The notes below the pieces were generated by a model. It did no database searches. It saw only the letters and a list, made by a program, of their open reading frames with translations, and was not told where the DNA came from. This document shows positions 48,235 to 56,626 of a DNA stretch of 64,000 nucleotides, piece by piece; position 1 is the stretch's first letter; each line of letters opens with the position of its first letter. The DNA comes from Kangiella profundi (GTDB lineage Bacteria; Pseudomonadota; Gammaproteobacteria; Enterobacterales; Kangiellaceae): contig NZ_CP025120.1 of NCBI RefSeq assembly GCF_002838765.1, positions 1,364,001 through 1,428,000 on the forward strand, in the 5' to 3' direction. A program made the translations under genes and the position numbers.

Positions 48235-48905
48235 AGGTCTGCTCTTAGTCGATAGCCTCTTCCACGCAATGTATCAATCGGCTTAATGGTGCCATCAGGA
48301 TCAATTTTCTTACGCAGACGCCCAACGAAAACTTCCAGCACATTAGAATCACGATCATAATCCTGAGCATATAGATGTTCAGTAAGCTCTGTTTTGGACA
48401 CAACCTTGTCAGGATTCAGCATCAGGTACTCAAGTACTTTGTACTCATAGGCAGTCAAATCCATCACCTGCCCATTGACCTTAACTTCCTGTTTCAAACT
48501 GTTAAGGCTAATTGGTCCTTTAACTATTTCTGGCTTGGCATAGCCGGAAGCTCGACGTAATAATGCATTAATGCGGGCCAGCAACTCTTCGGTCTGGAAA
48601 GGTTTGACTAGATAATCGTCAGCACCCGCAGCAAGCCCATCCACTTTATCCTGCCAGTGACCACGTGCCGTTAAAATCAGTACTGGAAACTGTACGTCTT
48701 CATCTCGTAATGTGGAGATAACTTCCATGCCAGAGATATCGGGCAAGCCTAAATCGAAAATACCAAGGTCGAACTGATACTCTCGCGCCAGGTATAAGGC
48801 TTCTTCACCATTAGGCGCTTCCTCTACCACATAATTCTGCGCCTTTAAGGCACTGACCAGTTGCTGACGCAACGCATCATCATCTTCAACCAGTAATAAT
48901 TTCAT
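48231..48905 (-). CDS. phoP: PhoP-like response regulator
   Basis: OmpR-family regulator (224 aa): receiver domain with acidic pocket EDDD, phosphorylation site Asp51 (FDLGLPD), Thr in LTARGHWQDKV and Lys in VKPF, and a winged-helix DNA-binding domain (ending LRGRGYRLRADL). The WQDKV segment matches PhoP. It is followed by phoQ with a 4-bp overlap and preceded by a PepSY-like and a glycine-zipper gene in the same direction. A direct repeat with 11-bp period upstream of the glycine-zipper gene is a candidate target. Confidence 0.93.
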   Translation of the reverse strand: MKLLLVEDDDALRQQLVSALKAQNYVVEEAPNGEEALYLAREYQFDLGIFDLGLPDISGMEVISTLRDEDVQFPVLILTARGHWQDKVDGLAAGADDYLVKPFQTEELLARINALLRRASGYAKPEIVKGPISLNSLKQEVKVNGQVMDLTAYEYKVLEYLMLNPDKVVSKTELTEHLYAQDYDRDSNVLEVFVGRLRKKIDPDGTIKPIDTLRGRGYRLRADL

Positions 48906-48976
48906 ACCCTATTCCACCCCATTCCTTAAAAAAGACTTTTTGCTTTTAACTCATAAAAGCTACATAGGTTTGTTCG

Positions 48977-49267
48977 CTAGCTAATCACTCGACCATTACA
49001 GGCATTAACCAACACATGGCTCACGCGACCACTTTTACTTAATACCTTAACCCGATAAACGGGAGGTCTACGATTCATGTTTAAAGATGCAGACAGTACA
49101 CGGCCATCTGTCTGTTGTGCGACTGCACTCATGGCCGCACTTTTACCAATTGGAACGCAGGGCTGCTCCTTGCGCTCCACCTTGGTATCAATGCGAACAC
49201 CTACGGCTTCTGCCGAGTTAAACATTAACGCCGACAATGCCAAGAAAACTATCACTAAATATTTCAT
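48977..49267 (-). CDS. Exported PepSY-like small protein
   Basis: A 96-aa protein with a signal peptide (cleavage near SAEA, residue 21). The mature part, ending YRVKVLSKSGRVSHVLVNACNGRVIS, has the strand-helix-strand pattern of PepSY-like domains and two cysteines (QPCVPIG, VNACNG) that could pair. PepSY-like exported proteins often sit beside PhoP/PhoQ-type regulators, as here, and may modulate the sensor; that is inference. AAAGG before ATG 49267. Confidence 0.8.
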   Translation of the reverse strand: MKYLVIVFLALSALMFNSAEAVGVRIDTKVERKEQPCVPIGKSAAMSAVAQQTDGRVLSASLNMNRRPPVYRVKVLSKSGRVSHVLVNACNGRVIS

Positions 49268-49294
49268 AATAACCTTTATTGAATGGCTATGAAA

Positions 49295-49816
49295 TTAATG
49301 TCTGTAACCACGACCGGGTCTAACACTGACCTCAACATCAATCCAGCGACCAGGATCATAATCCATAAAAGTGGTGTAGCGCTGGCCTTTATATTTGTAG
49401 GTGACATTATAGCCAATAATAGCCGCATGACCATATCGCTCTTCCACCCTATCACAACGGTAATGAGTATCACGACCTTTGTCAGCAACTGATTGCCCAA
49501 TAGCTGAACCAACAACAGCGCCTGCGACAGAACCTAATCGTTTTTCACCGCGGTCACCGCCAAGTTTATAGCCAACAACGCTACCCACTACCGCACCGAC
49601 AATCGAGCCTTTACGGCGATCTCTGTCAGAGCTTACTGGGTAACAACGCTCTCTTGGATAGCGACTTTCGCTATAGCCTGAAATTGGCTCTACATGAACA
49701 ACTTTAGCGCGTTCATAGCGAACATTGTCATAGTGTCTGTAGTCATCACGAGCATTGGCAGCGCTAGCCAAACCAAGACTGGCGACGATTGATGTAATTA
49801 GAATTAATTTTTTCAT
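49295..49816 (-). CDS. Glycine-zipper (17-kDa surface antigen-like) exported protein
   Basis: A 173-aa protein with a signal peptide (cleavage near ANARDD, residue 21) and a glycine-zipper 2TM motif near residues 67-105: GSIVGAVVGSVVGYKLGG and LGSVAGAVVGSAIG, G-spaced hydrophobic repeats typical of the 17-kDa antigen family. The C-terminal half ends YTTFMDYDPGRWIDVEVSV and is like other envelope proteins of this family. The start at 49816 is preferred over 49864 because of the signal peptide and AGAGGT upstream. Probably envelope-located and controlled by the adjacent two-component system. Confidence 0.87.
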   Translation of the reverse strand: MKKLILITSIVASLGLASAANARDDYRHYDNVRYERAKVVHVEPISGYSESRYPRERCYPVSSDRDRRKGSIVGAVVGSVVGYKLGGDRGEKRLGSVAGAVVGSAIGQSVADKGRDTHYRCDRVEERYGHAAIIGYNVTYKYKGQRYTTFMDYDPGRWIDVEVSVRPGRGYRH

Positions 49817-49839
49817 ACACAATACCTCTGATTGTGGAT

Positions 49840-49860
49840 GGAACCTGTAATACAGGTTCC
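49840..49860. repeat. Perfect 21-bp palindrome in the glycine-zipper gene leader
   Basis: Arms GGAACCTGTA and TACAGGTTCC around a single central A. In RNA it would give a 9-bp stem with a 3-nt loop. It lies about 24 bp upstream of ATG 49816 and just before the ribosome-binding site, with no U-tract, so it suits an operator or an mRNA-stability hairpin rather than a terminator. Confidence 0.75.
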
Positions 49861-49874
49861 TCAACTTTAGGGTA

Positions 49875-49908
49875 AGTGTAGAGAGATCTAGCTGAATACT
49901 ATCTGAAT
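49875..49908 (-). promoter_or_regulatory. Candidate response-regulator box and promoter of the glycine-zipper gene
   Basis: On the minus strand, ATTCAG-ATAGT-ATTCAG is an exact 6-bp direct repeat with an 11-bp period (49892-49908). A -10-like TACACT follows 11 bp downstream (49875-49880), and the -35 (GATAGT) is poor. This geometry is that of OmpR/PhoP-family activated promoters. Confidence 0.5.
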
Positions 49909-49944
49909 TAGTATTGCTTAAAATAATGAAAACAGATAAGAAGC

Positions 49945-50196
49945 CTACTTTTTAGCAAACATACGCTGTAATGCCAATAAAATCACTGCCCCAAGGGTGG
50001 CTGTTAGTAACGTCTTGATATTAAAGCCTGAAACTTCGCCAAAGCCGAAGAAGCTACCGACGTAACCACCCAAAATAGCACCAACGATACCAATCACAAT
50101 GGTCATGATAATACCTTCGTTTCGAGCGCTTGGTATGATGGCTTTAGCCAAAATGCCGGCAATGAGGCCAACAAAAATCCACGTTAAAAAACCCAT
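49945..50196 (-). CDS. GlsB/YeaQ/YmgE family stress-response membrane protein
   Basis: An 83-aa protein with three hydrophobic helices and Gly-rich segments FVGLIAGILAKAI and GIVGAILGGYVGSFFG, the transglycosylase-associated-protein pattern of YeaQ. Inner membrane; role in stress tolerance is suggested for the family but poorly defined. AAGGAGA before ATG 50196. It is 128 bp upstream of the glycine-zipper gene, with the candidate response-regulator box between them. Confidence 0.92.
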   Translation of the reverse strand: MGFLTWIFVGLIAGILAKAIIPSARNEGIIMTIVIGIVGAILGGYVGSFFGFGEVSGFNIKTLLTATLGAVILLALQRMFAKK

Positions 50197-50239
50197 AATT
50201 ATCTCCTTCAGTTAAAAATATTGAGTAGCCAATAAAGAA

Positions 50240-51880
50240 TTAATCCCAAATGACGACTTCCTGCTTTTTATAATGCTTTTCAACAATTGACTGATAATGC
50301 TTTTCAACCTGCTGACGGCGCACTTTGAGTGTTGGAGTAATCAAACCATTCTCAGTAGTCCACGCTTCATCAACAAAAATCAGCTTAGATAAGCGCTCAT
50401 GCTTTTCAAGCTGGTTATTCAATTTCTGCAAAGTCTGTTCGCTTTCCTGGGTGAATGCCGCACGATCTTTGATCGTCTTGTTATGAATTGAGGCCACAGC
50501 AACCGGTGAAGGCATGCCATCACCAATAACACAAAGATGCTCAACTCCCAGCTCAGGCTCTAATTTTGCCTCAATAGGTGCTGGTGAAACGTACTTGCCT
50601 TTGGACGTTTTAAAAATGTCCTTAACCCGACCTGTAATGAATAAAAATCCGTCGTTATCAATACTGCCAATATCACCCGTATGAAAGTATCCTTCCTCAT
50701 CGATAACTTCTGAGGTTTTAATGGGTTCCTTATAGTAACCTTTCATTAAACAGGGACTTCTCAAAAGAATCTCACCGCTTTCAGCCAGCACGGCCTCGGC
50801 AGTTGGCATGGTCACACCCACAGAGCCTTTCTTTCTACAACTTGGTTTACTCGCGTGAGAAAATGCCATGGTTTCAGTTAAGCCGTAGGCCTCACAAATT
50901 TGCAGCCCAAGACTGTCAAAGAAATCCATGGTTGCTTTAGGAAGAGCCGCGGCACCGGACAGTACGATTTTCGCCTGATCAAGGCCAAGACCTTCTAAAA
51001 CTTTCTTACGAATAATGTTTTTAATGATCGGTAGTTTCAGCAATAACCATAGCTTTCTTTTACCAACCTTATCTTCAATTCCTTGTTGGAACTTAAGCCA
51101 GATACGCGGAACACCAAAAAAGATGGTCGGACGGACAGAAACAATATTTTCCTGAAAACGATCCAGCGATTCTGTAAAGGAGATTACACTTCCCGTATGG
51201 ATACTAATGATTTCGGTGAGCTCTCGCTCCGCACAATGTGCAAGCGGTAAGTATGAAAATGCTCGTTCTTGTCCAATATCCACAAACTGAGCAGCAGCCG
51301 CAGCACCATTAGACAAGGCTCGATAATCAATCATGACCCCTTTGGGAATACCTGTTGTGCCGGAGGTATAAACGATAGTTGCCAGCTCGTCCAAATCAGG
51401 TATTGGGGACTCTGACATGGGTTCTGTTTCAGCTATAACCTCATCCCACTCTTTAATACCTGAGTGAGGCTGATAGAAGCCAATCTTTGGAAGGTCATTG
51501 GCAACGGCTTCTTTTTTAGCAGCCCAGTCTGGAAGTTTTCCTACAAACAAAAGCTTGGATTCACTGTGCTCCAGAATGGTCGCGATAGTTTCCTTGCCAG
51601 CAGTTGGATAAATTGGCACTGAAATATGACCAGCCATCATGATTGCCAGATCCGCCATAATCCAATGAGAACAGTTAAGCGATAAAATCGCCACTTTGCT
51701 TTTCGGCGGCAGACTGGTTTTCAAATACTGCGCCATCTTTCGAACCTGCTGCCCTACTTCATGCCAGGTGTATTCCTTCCAATCATTACCAAAGGGTTGT
51801 CGCAAGAACACCTGTTCGGACGCAACGGTTTCCCAGTGGTAAAATGCTTTGAGGGTTGGTTCTAAGCTTAACTGACTCAT
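50240..51880 (-). CDS. AMP-dependent acyl-CoA synthetase (long-chain type)
   Basis: A 546-aa adenylate-forming ligase distinct from FadD. The AMP-binding motif YTSGTTGIPKGVMID near residue 171, EAYGLTETMAFSHASKP near 335, HTGDIGSIDNDGFLFITGR near 405 and KDIFKTSKGKYVSP near 425 are those of long-chain acyl-CoA synthetases (FAA1/LACS-like). It lacks the C-terminal lysine helix in the FadD form but has the LACS linker motif. Substrate probably a fatty acid; exact length unknown. It is followed upstream by a GNAT gene 12 bp away. Confidence 0.9.
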   Translation of the reverse strand: MSQLSLEPTLKAFYHWETVASEQVFLRQPFGNDWKEYTWHEVGQQVRKMAQYLKTSLPPKSKVAILSLNCSHWIMADLAIMMAGHISVPIYPTAGKETIATILEHSESKLLFVGKLPDWAAKKEAVANDLPKIGFYQPHSGIKEWDEVIAETEPMSESPIPDLDELATIVYTSGTTGIPKGVMIDYRALSNGAAAAAQFVDIGQERAFSYLPLAHCAERELTEIISIHTGSVISFTESLDRFQENIVSVRPTIFFGVPRIWLKFQQGIEDKVGKRKLWLLLKLPIIKNIIRKKVLEGLGLDQAKIVLSGAAALPKATMDFFDSLGLQICEAYGLTETMAFSHASKPSCRKKGSVGVTMPTAEAVLAESGEILLRSPCLMKGYYKEPIKTSEVIDEEGYFHTGDIGSIDNDGFLFITGRVKDIFKTSKGKYVSPAPIEAKLEPELGVEHLCVIGDGMPSPVAVASIHNKTIKDRAAFTQESEQTLQKLNNQLEKHERLSKLIFVDEAWTTENGLITPTLKVRRQQVEKHYQSIVEKHYKKQEVVIWD

Positions 51881-51892
51881 AAATTATTCTCT

Positions 51893-52333
51893 TTATACTA
51901 AAGTTTTAGACATGAAATAGTGAGGGCCAATTCCGGGGAGTTGGAACTCATCTCCCTTTATAACAAAATTGAGCTTACTGTAAAATGGTATGGCTTCTAC
52001 GCGAGCATTGCACCAAATCACTTCGCCTCCACTTTGCGAACAAAACCGAAGGCCTTCCTCTAACAAGCGCGCCCCTACTCCTTGCTTACGATAATCAGGA
52101 TCTGTTGCCATTCCTCGTAAGCGCCATACGTTATCTGAAGCCTCATAAGAATGAGGCTCGGGATAGAAAGAAGCAATCCCGATTACTTTATCCCCATCAA
52201 AACATGCAACGTGGAAGCACCCCTCAACTGCATCTTCCTGATAAGTGCATTCGGATATTGGTCTGCCAGTGCGAAGCACTTTATGACGAAGTGGGATAAT
52301 GACCTCTAAAGGCACTGTTTTTATGGCATACAT
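51893..52333 (-). CDS. GNAT family N-acetyltransferase
   Basis: A 146-aa acetyltransferase with the acetyl-CoA-binding motif RGMATDPDYRKQGVGARLL near residue 70 and a C-terminal NARVEAIPFYSKLNFV strand typical of GNAT proteins. The acceptor substrate is unknown. It is 12 bp from the acyl-CoA synthetase gene, so they may be transcribed together. Confidence 0.9.
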   Translation of the reverse strand: MYAIKTVPLEVIIPLRHKVLRTGRPISECTYQEDAVEGCFHVACFDGDKVIGIASFYPEPHSYEASDNVWRLRGMATDPDYRKQGVGARLLEEGLRFCSQSGGEVIWCNARVEAIPFYSKLNFVIKGDEFQLPGIGPHYFMSKTLV

Positions 52334-52435
52334 TTTGTTAGCTGCTCTTAGGATGTTAGCAATTGACGAAAACTGGTTAACTCTCTAATTTATATACTAT
52401 TCATGCGCTCTTATCCAACAAAATACACTAGATAC

Positions 52436-52464
52436 AAAAAAGCCACTCGATTGAGTGGCTTTTT
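52436..52464 (-). terminator. Intrinsic terminator after the Glu/Ala-rich lipoprotein gene
   Basis: GCCACTC/GAGTGGC stem with GATT loop, A/T tracts on both sides. On the minus strand it is followed by six T and lies 29 bp after the lipoprotein stop; it has the same 7-bp stem as the terminator at 15929-15955. Confidence 0.9.
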
Positions 52465-52492
52465 GATGAACTTACTTAAGTATGAAGTTGAA

Positions 52493-52879
52493 TTACTGGT
52501 CATCACCAGTCTTTTCTTCAACCGCTTCTTCAGCTTCTTCAAGTTCTTCTTCAGCTGAATGCATCATCGCTTCTGCTTCTGCTTCAGCATCTTCAACCAT
52601 CTGTTCAGCCTCAGCTTCAGCTTCATCTACAAGCTCTGCAGCCTCTTCCTTAGTTTCCTGATAGTTTTCCTCAGCAGCTTCTTGCAATGAAGTCACTGTT
52701 TCTTCAGTAGTCTCAGTAGTGTCTTCCATCGCTTTTTCAGTTGCTTCAACAGCTTCTGCAGTCGCTTCTTTCACTTCCTCAACTGCTTCCTGAGTTTCCT
52801 CTTTTACAGATTCTTTCTTATCATCGCTACAAGCAACAGCCAGTGTTGATGCTAAAAGTGCAATAGCTAAACGTTTCAT
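52493..52879 (-). CDS. Glu/Ala-rich coiled-coil lipoprotein
   Basis: A 128-aa lipoprotein: lipobox LAVAC (Cys17) and then an almost continuous acidic helix of E, A, V, T and K residues, with repeats such as EAEAEAEQMVEDAEAEAEAMM and EEVKEATAEAVEATEKAME. Length and composition suggest an extended amphipathic helix at the envelope. A very strong ribosome-binding site (AGGAGGAGA) and its own terminator suggest high expression. No family is recognised with confidence; it sits beside ppsA in the same direction, 132 bp apart. Confidence 0.85.
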   Translation of the reverse strand: MKRLAIALLASTLAVACSDDKKESVKEETQEAVEEVKEATAEAVEATEKAMEDTTETTEETVTSLQEAAEENYQETKEEAAELVDEAEAEAEQMVEDAEAEAEAMMHSAEEELEEAEEAVEEKTGDDQ

Positions 52880-53011
52880 TTCCTATCTCCTCCTCGGATT
52901 ATTTACTTATAAGTAAAGTCACAAAAAATTTTTTCATAACCTTTTTATAGAACTTGAGCCTTAATACTTACAATACCAAGGCTCAAGCAGTAAATAATAC
53001 AACAAGTTAGA

Positions 53012-55381
53012 TTACTTTTTCGCCAAGAAAAGCCACGTTTCGAGAACTGTGTCAGGATTTAATGAAACACTGTCAATGCCCTGCTCCATCAACCACTTAG
53101 CTAAATCAGGGTGGTCTGATGGTCCCTGACCACAAATACCAATGTATTTGTTAGCCTTTTTACAGGCCTTGATGGCATTGGCTAACAGAACTTTAACCGT
53201 TGGGTCACGCTCATCAAATAGGTGCGAAATAATGCCTGAATCACGATCCAGACCCAATGAAAGCTGGGTAAGATCGTTTGAGCCCACTGAGAAGCCATCA
53301 AAGAACTTGAGGAATTCCTGAGCAAGAATGGCATTTGAAGGCAGCTCACACATCATAATTACGCGTAAACCGTTGTCACCACGACGCAGACCATTCTCAG
53401 CCAACAACTCAATAACTTTTTCCGCTTCACCAAGAGTACGCACGAATGGAATCATAACTTCTACGTTATTGAAGCCCATCTTGTTACGAACACGCTTGAT
53501 GGCTTCGCACTCCAGTTCAAAGCACTCACGGAACTCTTCTGAGATGTAACGAGAAGCACCACGGAAACCAAGCATTGGGTTTTCTTCATGCGGCTCATAT
53601 AAATGACCGCCAATCAGGTTCGCGTATTCATTCGACTTGAAGTCAGACATACGAACAATGACTTTCTCCGGCGCAAACGCACAGGCGATTGTTGAAATAC
53701 CCTCAACCAGCTTGCTGATATAGAATTCTTTAGGGTTTGGATAACCAGCCATTTGCATGGCAATGGTTTTCTTAAGGCTTTCATCTTCCAGCTTGTCATA
53801 ATCCAACAAGGCTTTTGGATGCACGCCAATCATGCGATTGATGATGAACTCAAGACGAGCAAGACCAACACCCGAATTCGGTAATTGACCAAAATCGAAA
53901 GCACGATCAGGGTTACCCACATTCATCATAATTTTGAATGGTAGCTCAGGCATGTCCTCAACAGAGTCTTTACTGACTTCGAAGTCCAATAGACCTGAGT
54001 AGATTTTACCGGTATCGCCTTCAGCACAAGATACGGTTACTTCAACACCATTCTTAATACGGTCGGTGGCATCGCCACAACCTACAACCGCAGGAATACC
54101 AAGTTCACGCGCAATAATTGCAGCGTGACATGTGCGGCCACCACGGTTAGTAACAATTGCAGCAGCACGCTTCATTACTGGCTCCCAATCTGGGTCGGTC
54201 ATGTCAGTAACCAATACGTCACCAGGCTGTACGCTTGCCATTTCATCAATAGAGCTGATGACACGAGCTTTACCCTTGCCTATTTTCTGACCAATTGCGC
54301 GACCTGTAGCCACAACATCAGAAGTATTTTTTAGGCGGTAGCGCTCAATGATATTTTTGTCTGAACGACTCTTAACCGTTTCTGGACGGGCCTGAACGAT
54401 ATAAATTTTGCCATCAGCGCCATCTTTGGCCCATTCGATATCCATTGGGCGCTTGTAATGCTGCTCAATGATCATAGCCTGCTTGGCAAGTTCCTGAACT
54501 TCTGCATTATTGATACAGAATTGCATACGCTCATTTACTTCTACATCTACAGTTTCAACAGTTTTGCCATGGTCCGTATCATTGGTGTAAACCATCTTGA
54601 TGGCTTTACCGCCCAAGGTTTTACGAACGATTGACTGGCGACCTTCAGCCAAAGCTGGCTTATAGACATAAAACTCGTCCGGGTTTACTGCGCCCTGAAC
54701 AACTGTTTCGCCCAGACCATAAGCACCGGTAATGAAAACTACATCGTTAAAGCCAGACTCTGTATCCATAGTAAACATCACACCACTGGCGGCGATATCA
54801 CTACGGACCATTTTTTGAACACCGGCAGATAAAGCTACCAATGAATGCTCAAAGCCTTGGTGGACACGGTAAGCAATAGCACGGTCATTAAACAATGATG
54901 CAAACACTTCTTTAAGTGCTTTCATGACATTGTCTAAACCACGAACATTAAGGAAAGTTTCTTGCTGGCCGGCGAATGAGGCATCTGGTAAATCTTCTGC
55001 AGTAGCTGATGAGCGGACCGCAACGGCAAAATCATCATTGGCATCAGCTTTTAATTTGGCATAAGCCTCGGTGATAGCCTGCTCCATCTCTGGAATGAAA
55101 GGAGTGTCCATGACCCAGCCACGTATTTTGGCACCAACTTCAGCGAGTTTGGTCACGTCATCAACGTCAAGGTTTGCTAACTCTTCGTTGATGCGTTGAT
55201 TTAAGCCACTTTGCTCAAGGAAAGCACGGAAAGCATCGGCAGTCGTTGCGAAACCATTAGGAACGCTAACACCCATATTGCTTAAGTTACTAATCATTTC
55301 CCCAAGTGACGCGTTCTTACCGCCAACGCGTTCAACGTCACCCATCCCAAGTTGGTCATACCAAAGTACGTATTTTTCCAA
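53012..55381 (-). CDS. ppsA: Phosphoenolpyruvate synthase
   Basis: Gluconeogenic enzyme (789 aa) converting pyruvate, ATP and water to PEP, AMP and phosphate. N-terminal ATP-binding domain ([12 protein letters not shown], near residue 20), the swivelling phospho-His domain ([16 protein letters not shown], His near 420) and the C-terminal TIM barrel with the catalytic Cys region [12 protein letters not shown] near 767. The start is TTG at 55381 with GGAG about nine nt upstream; alignment with E. coli PpsA (VLWYNQLGM) agrees. It is divergent from the ppsR-type regulator, a conserved pairing. Confidence 0.96.
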   Translation of the reverse strand: MEKYVLWYDQLGMGDVERVGGKNASLGEMISNLSNMGVSVPNGFATTADAFRAFLEQSGLNQRINEELANLDVDDVTKLAEVGAKIRGWVMDTPFIPEMEQAITEAYAKLKADANDDFAVAVRSSATAEDLPDASFAGQQETFLNVRGLDNVMKALKEVFASLFNDRAIAYRVHQGFEHSLVALSAGVQKMVRSDIAASGVMFTMDTESGFNDVVFITGAYGLGETVVQGAVNPDEFYVYKPALAEGRQSIVRKTLGGKAIKMVYTNDTDHGKTVETVDVEVNERMQFCINNAEVQELAKQAMIIEQHYKRPMDIEWAKDGADGKIYIVQARPETVKSRSDKNIIERYRLKNTSDVVATGRAIGQKIGKGKARVISSIDEMASVQPGDVLVTDMTDPDWEPVMKRAAAIVTNRGGRTCHAAIIARELGIPAVVGCGDATDRIKNGVEVTVSCAEGDTGKIYSGLLDFEVSKDSVEDMPELPFKIMMNVGNPDRAFDFGQLPNSGVGLARLEFIINRMIGVHPKALLDYDKLEDESLKKTIAMQMAGYPNPKEFYISKLVEGISTIACAFAPEKVIVRMSDFKSNEYANLIGGHLYEPHEENPMLGFRGASRYISEEFRECFELECEAIKRVRNKMGFNNVEVMIPFVRTLGEAEKVIELLAENGLRRGDNGLRVIMMCELPSNAILAQEFLKFFDGFSVGSNDLTQLSLGLDRDSGIISHLFDERDPTVKVLLANAIKACKKANKYIGICGQGPSDHPDLAKWLMEQGIDSVSLNPDTVLETWLFLAKK

Positions 55382-55524
55382 GGTTCTATCTCCAGTTTAT
55401 AAATTTGGAATTACCGCAAACCGCCCATTTTTGGCTTATTATCTTGCCGATATTGAGCGTAAATGCTTAAATTCACGAACAAAGTGGTCTTTGTGGCCGC
55501 TATTTTACTGATAAATGAGCAAAT

Positions 55525-56346
55525 ATGAAACGCACAGTCTTTTTTATTTCCGACCGTACCGGTATTACCTCTGAAATGCTGGGTCAATCGCTGACTTCCC
55601 AGTTCGAAGATGAGGTTGAATTCACCTATCACACCATTCCTTTCGTTGACGATATTGATAAAGCCAACGCCGCAGTATCACGGATTAATCAGACCGCTAT
55701 ACGCGATGGCTTCAAGCCCATTGTATTTGAAACCATCGTAAAACCAGACATTCGGAACATCATTACAACTGCAAATGCGCTGCTGGTGGATTTCTTCCAC
55801 ACCTACATCGGCCCTCTTGAGCAAGAATTAGGCGTACACAGTTCATTCCGTGTCGGTAAATCACACTCAACCGATGACCGTCAGGCCTATGACACAAGAA
55901 TGAGTGCAGTGAACTTTGCTTTGAACAATGACGATGGCGCAACGACTAAACATTACGATCAAGCAGATATCATTCTGGTCGGCCCTTCGCGTTGCGGTAA
56001 AACACCAACCTCGCTCTATATGGCGATGCAGTTTGGTATCTTCGCTGCCAACTACCCATTTACAGATGAAGATTTGCCCAATATTAAACTCAAGCCTGGC
56101 TTGGCCCAGAACAAGCACAAGCTCTACGGGCTGACCATTGATCCGATGCAGTTACATGAAATTCGTAACAAACGCCGCCCCAACAGCAAATATGCTGCGC
56201 TTAATCAATGTATGTTGGAAATTAGAGAAGTAGAAGCTCTGTATCGACGTGAGAAAATACCATTCATTGATACGACTTCACGGTCAGTAGAAGAATTAGC
56301 GGTAAAGATTATGGCTGATAAGGAAATTCAGCGAAGGATTTTTTAG
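55525..56346 (+). CDS. ppsR: PEP synthetase regulatory protein (PSRP)
   Basis: Bifunctional ADP-dependent kinase/pyrophosphorylase (273 aa, DUF299) that turns PpsA off and on by phosphorylating its active-site threonine. It starts MKRTVFFISDRTGITSE and has the unusual P-loop GPSRCGKTPTSLY at about residue 153. Length is normal. It is divergent from ppsA with 143 bp between, the classic arrangement. The upstream ribosome-binding site is weak. Confidence 0.95.
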   Translation: MKRTVFFISDRTGITSEMLGQSLTSQFEDEVEFTYHTIPFVDDIDKANAAVSRINQTAIRDGFKPIVFETIVKPDIRNIITTANALLVDFFHTYIGPLEQELGVHSSFRVGKSHSTDDRQAYDTRMSAVNFALNNDDGATTKHYDQADIILVGPSRCGKTPTSLYMAMQFGIFAANYPFTDEDLPNIKLKPGLAQNKHKLYGLTIDPMQLHEIRNKRRPNSKYAALNQCMLEIREVEALYRREKIPFIDTTSRSVEELAVKIMADKEIQRRIF

Positions 56347-56379
56347 AAAGAACATTAATCAACTTTCAATTAAAAGATA

Positions 56380-56406
56380 CTGGATCCCGCGGTCAAGCCG
56401 CGGGAT
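56380..56406 (+). repeat. REP element, copy 1
   Basis: A 27-bp unit containing the palindrome ATCCCGCGG-TCAAG-CCGCGGGAT (9-bp arms, 5-nt loop). An exact inverted copy lies at 56530-56556. GC content is far above the surroundings. Confidence 0.9.
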
Positions 56407-56529
56407 GACAGATTAAGTACATAAAGAGTTGTGTTAAAAGAAATCATGAGGTGATGTTTTCTCCTAAAGGTGTCGCTTGAGGCCTCAGTTTTTCAGTTAA
56501 GTAAGTAAGAATAACCAAAAATAACCGTT

Positions 56530-56556
56530 ATCCCGCGGCTTGACCGCGGGATCCAG
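56530..56556 (-). repeat. REP element, copy 2 (inverted)
   Basis: Reverse complement of copy 1 over 27 bp, 123 bp away between convergent ppsR and astE genes. The head-to-tail inverted pair resembles a REPIN or BIME. It could also act as a transcript-end structure. Confidence 0.9.
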
Positions 56557-56626
56557 CGCCTGTTATTCAACCATCAAAGCTTTGCTAAGCTATTTAAACA
56601 AAACTCATTAAAATAACCCAAAAACT

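Noticed and set aside
49843..49857. CTG-N5-CAG as a LexA box
   Set aside because: LexA boxes of gammaproteobacteria have CTG-N10-CAG; the spacing here is wrong.
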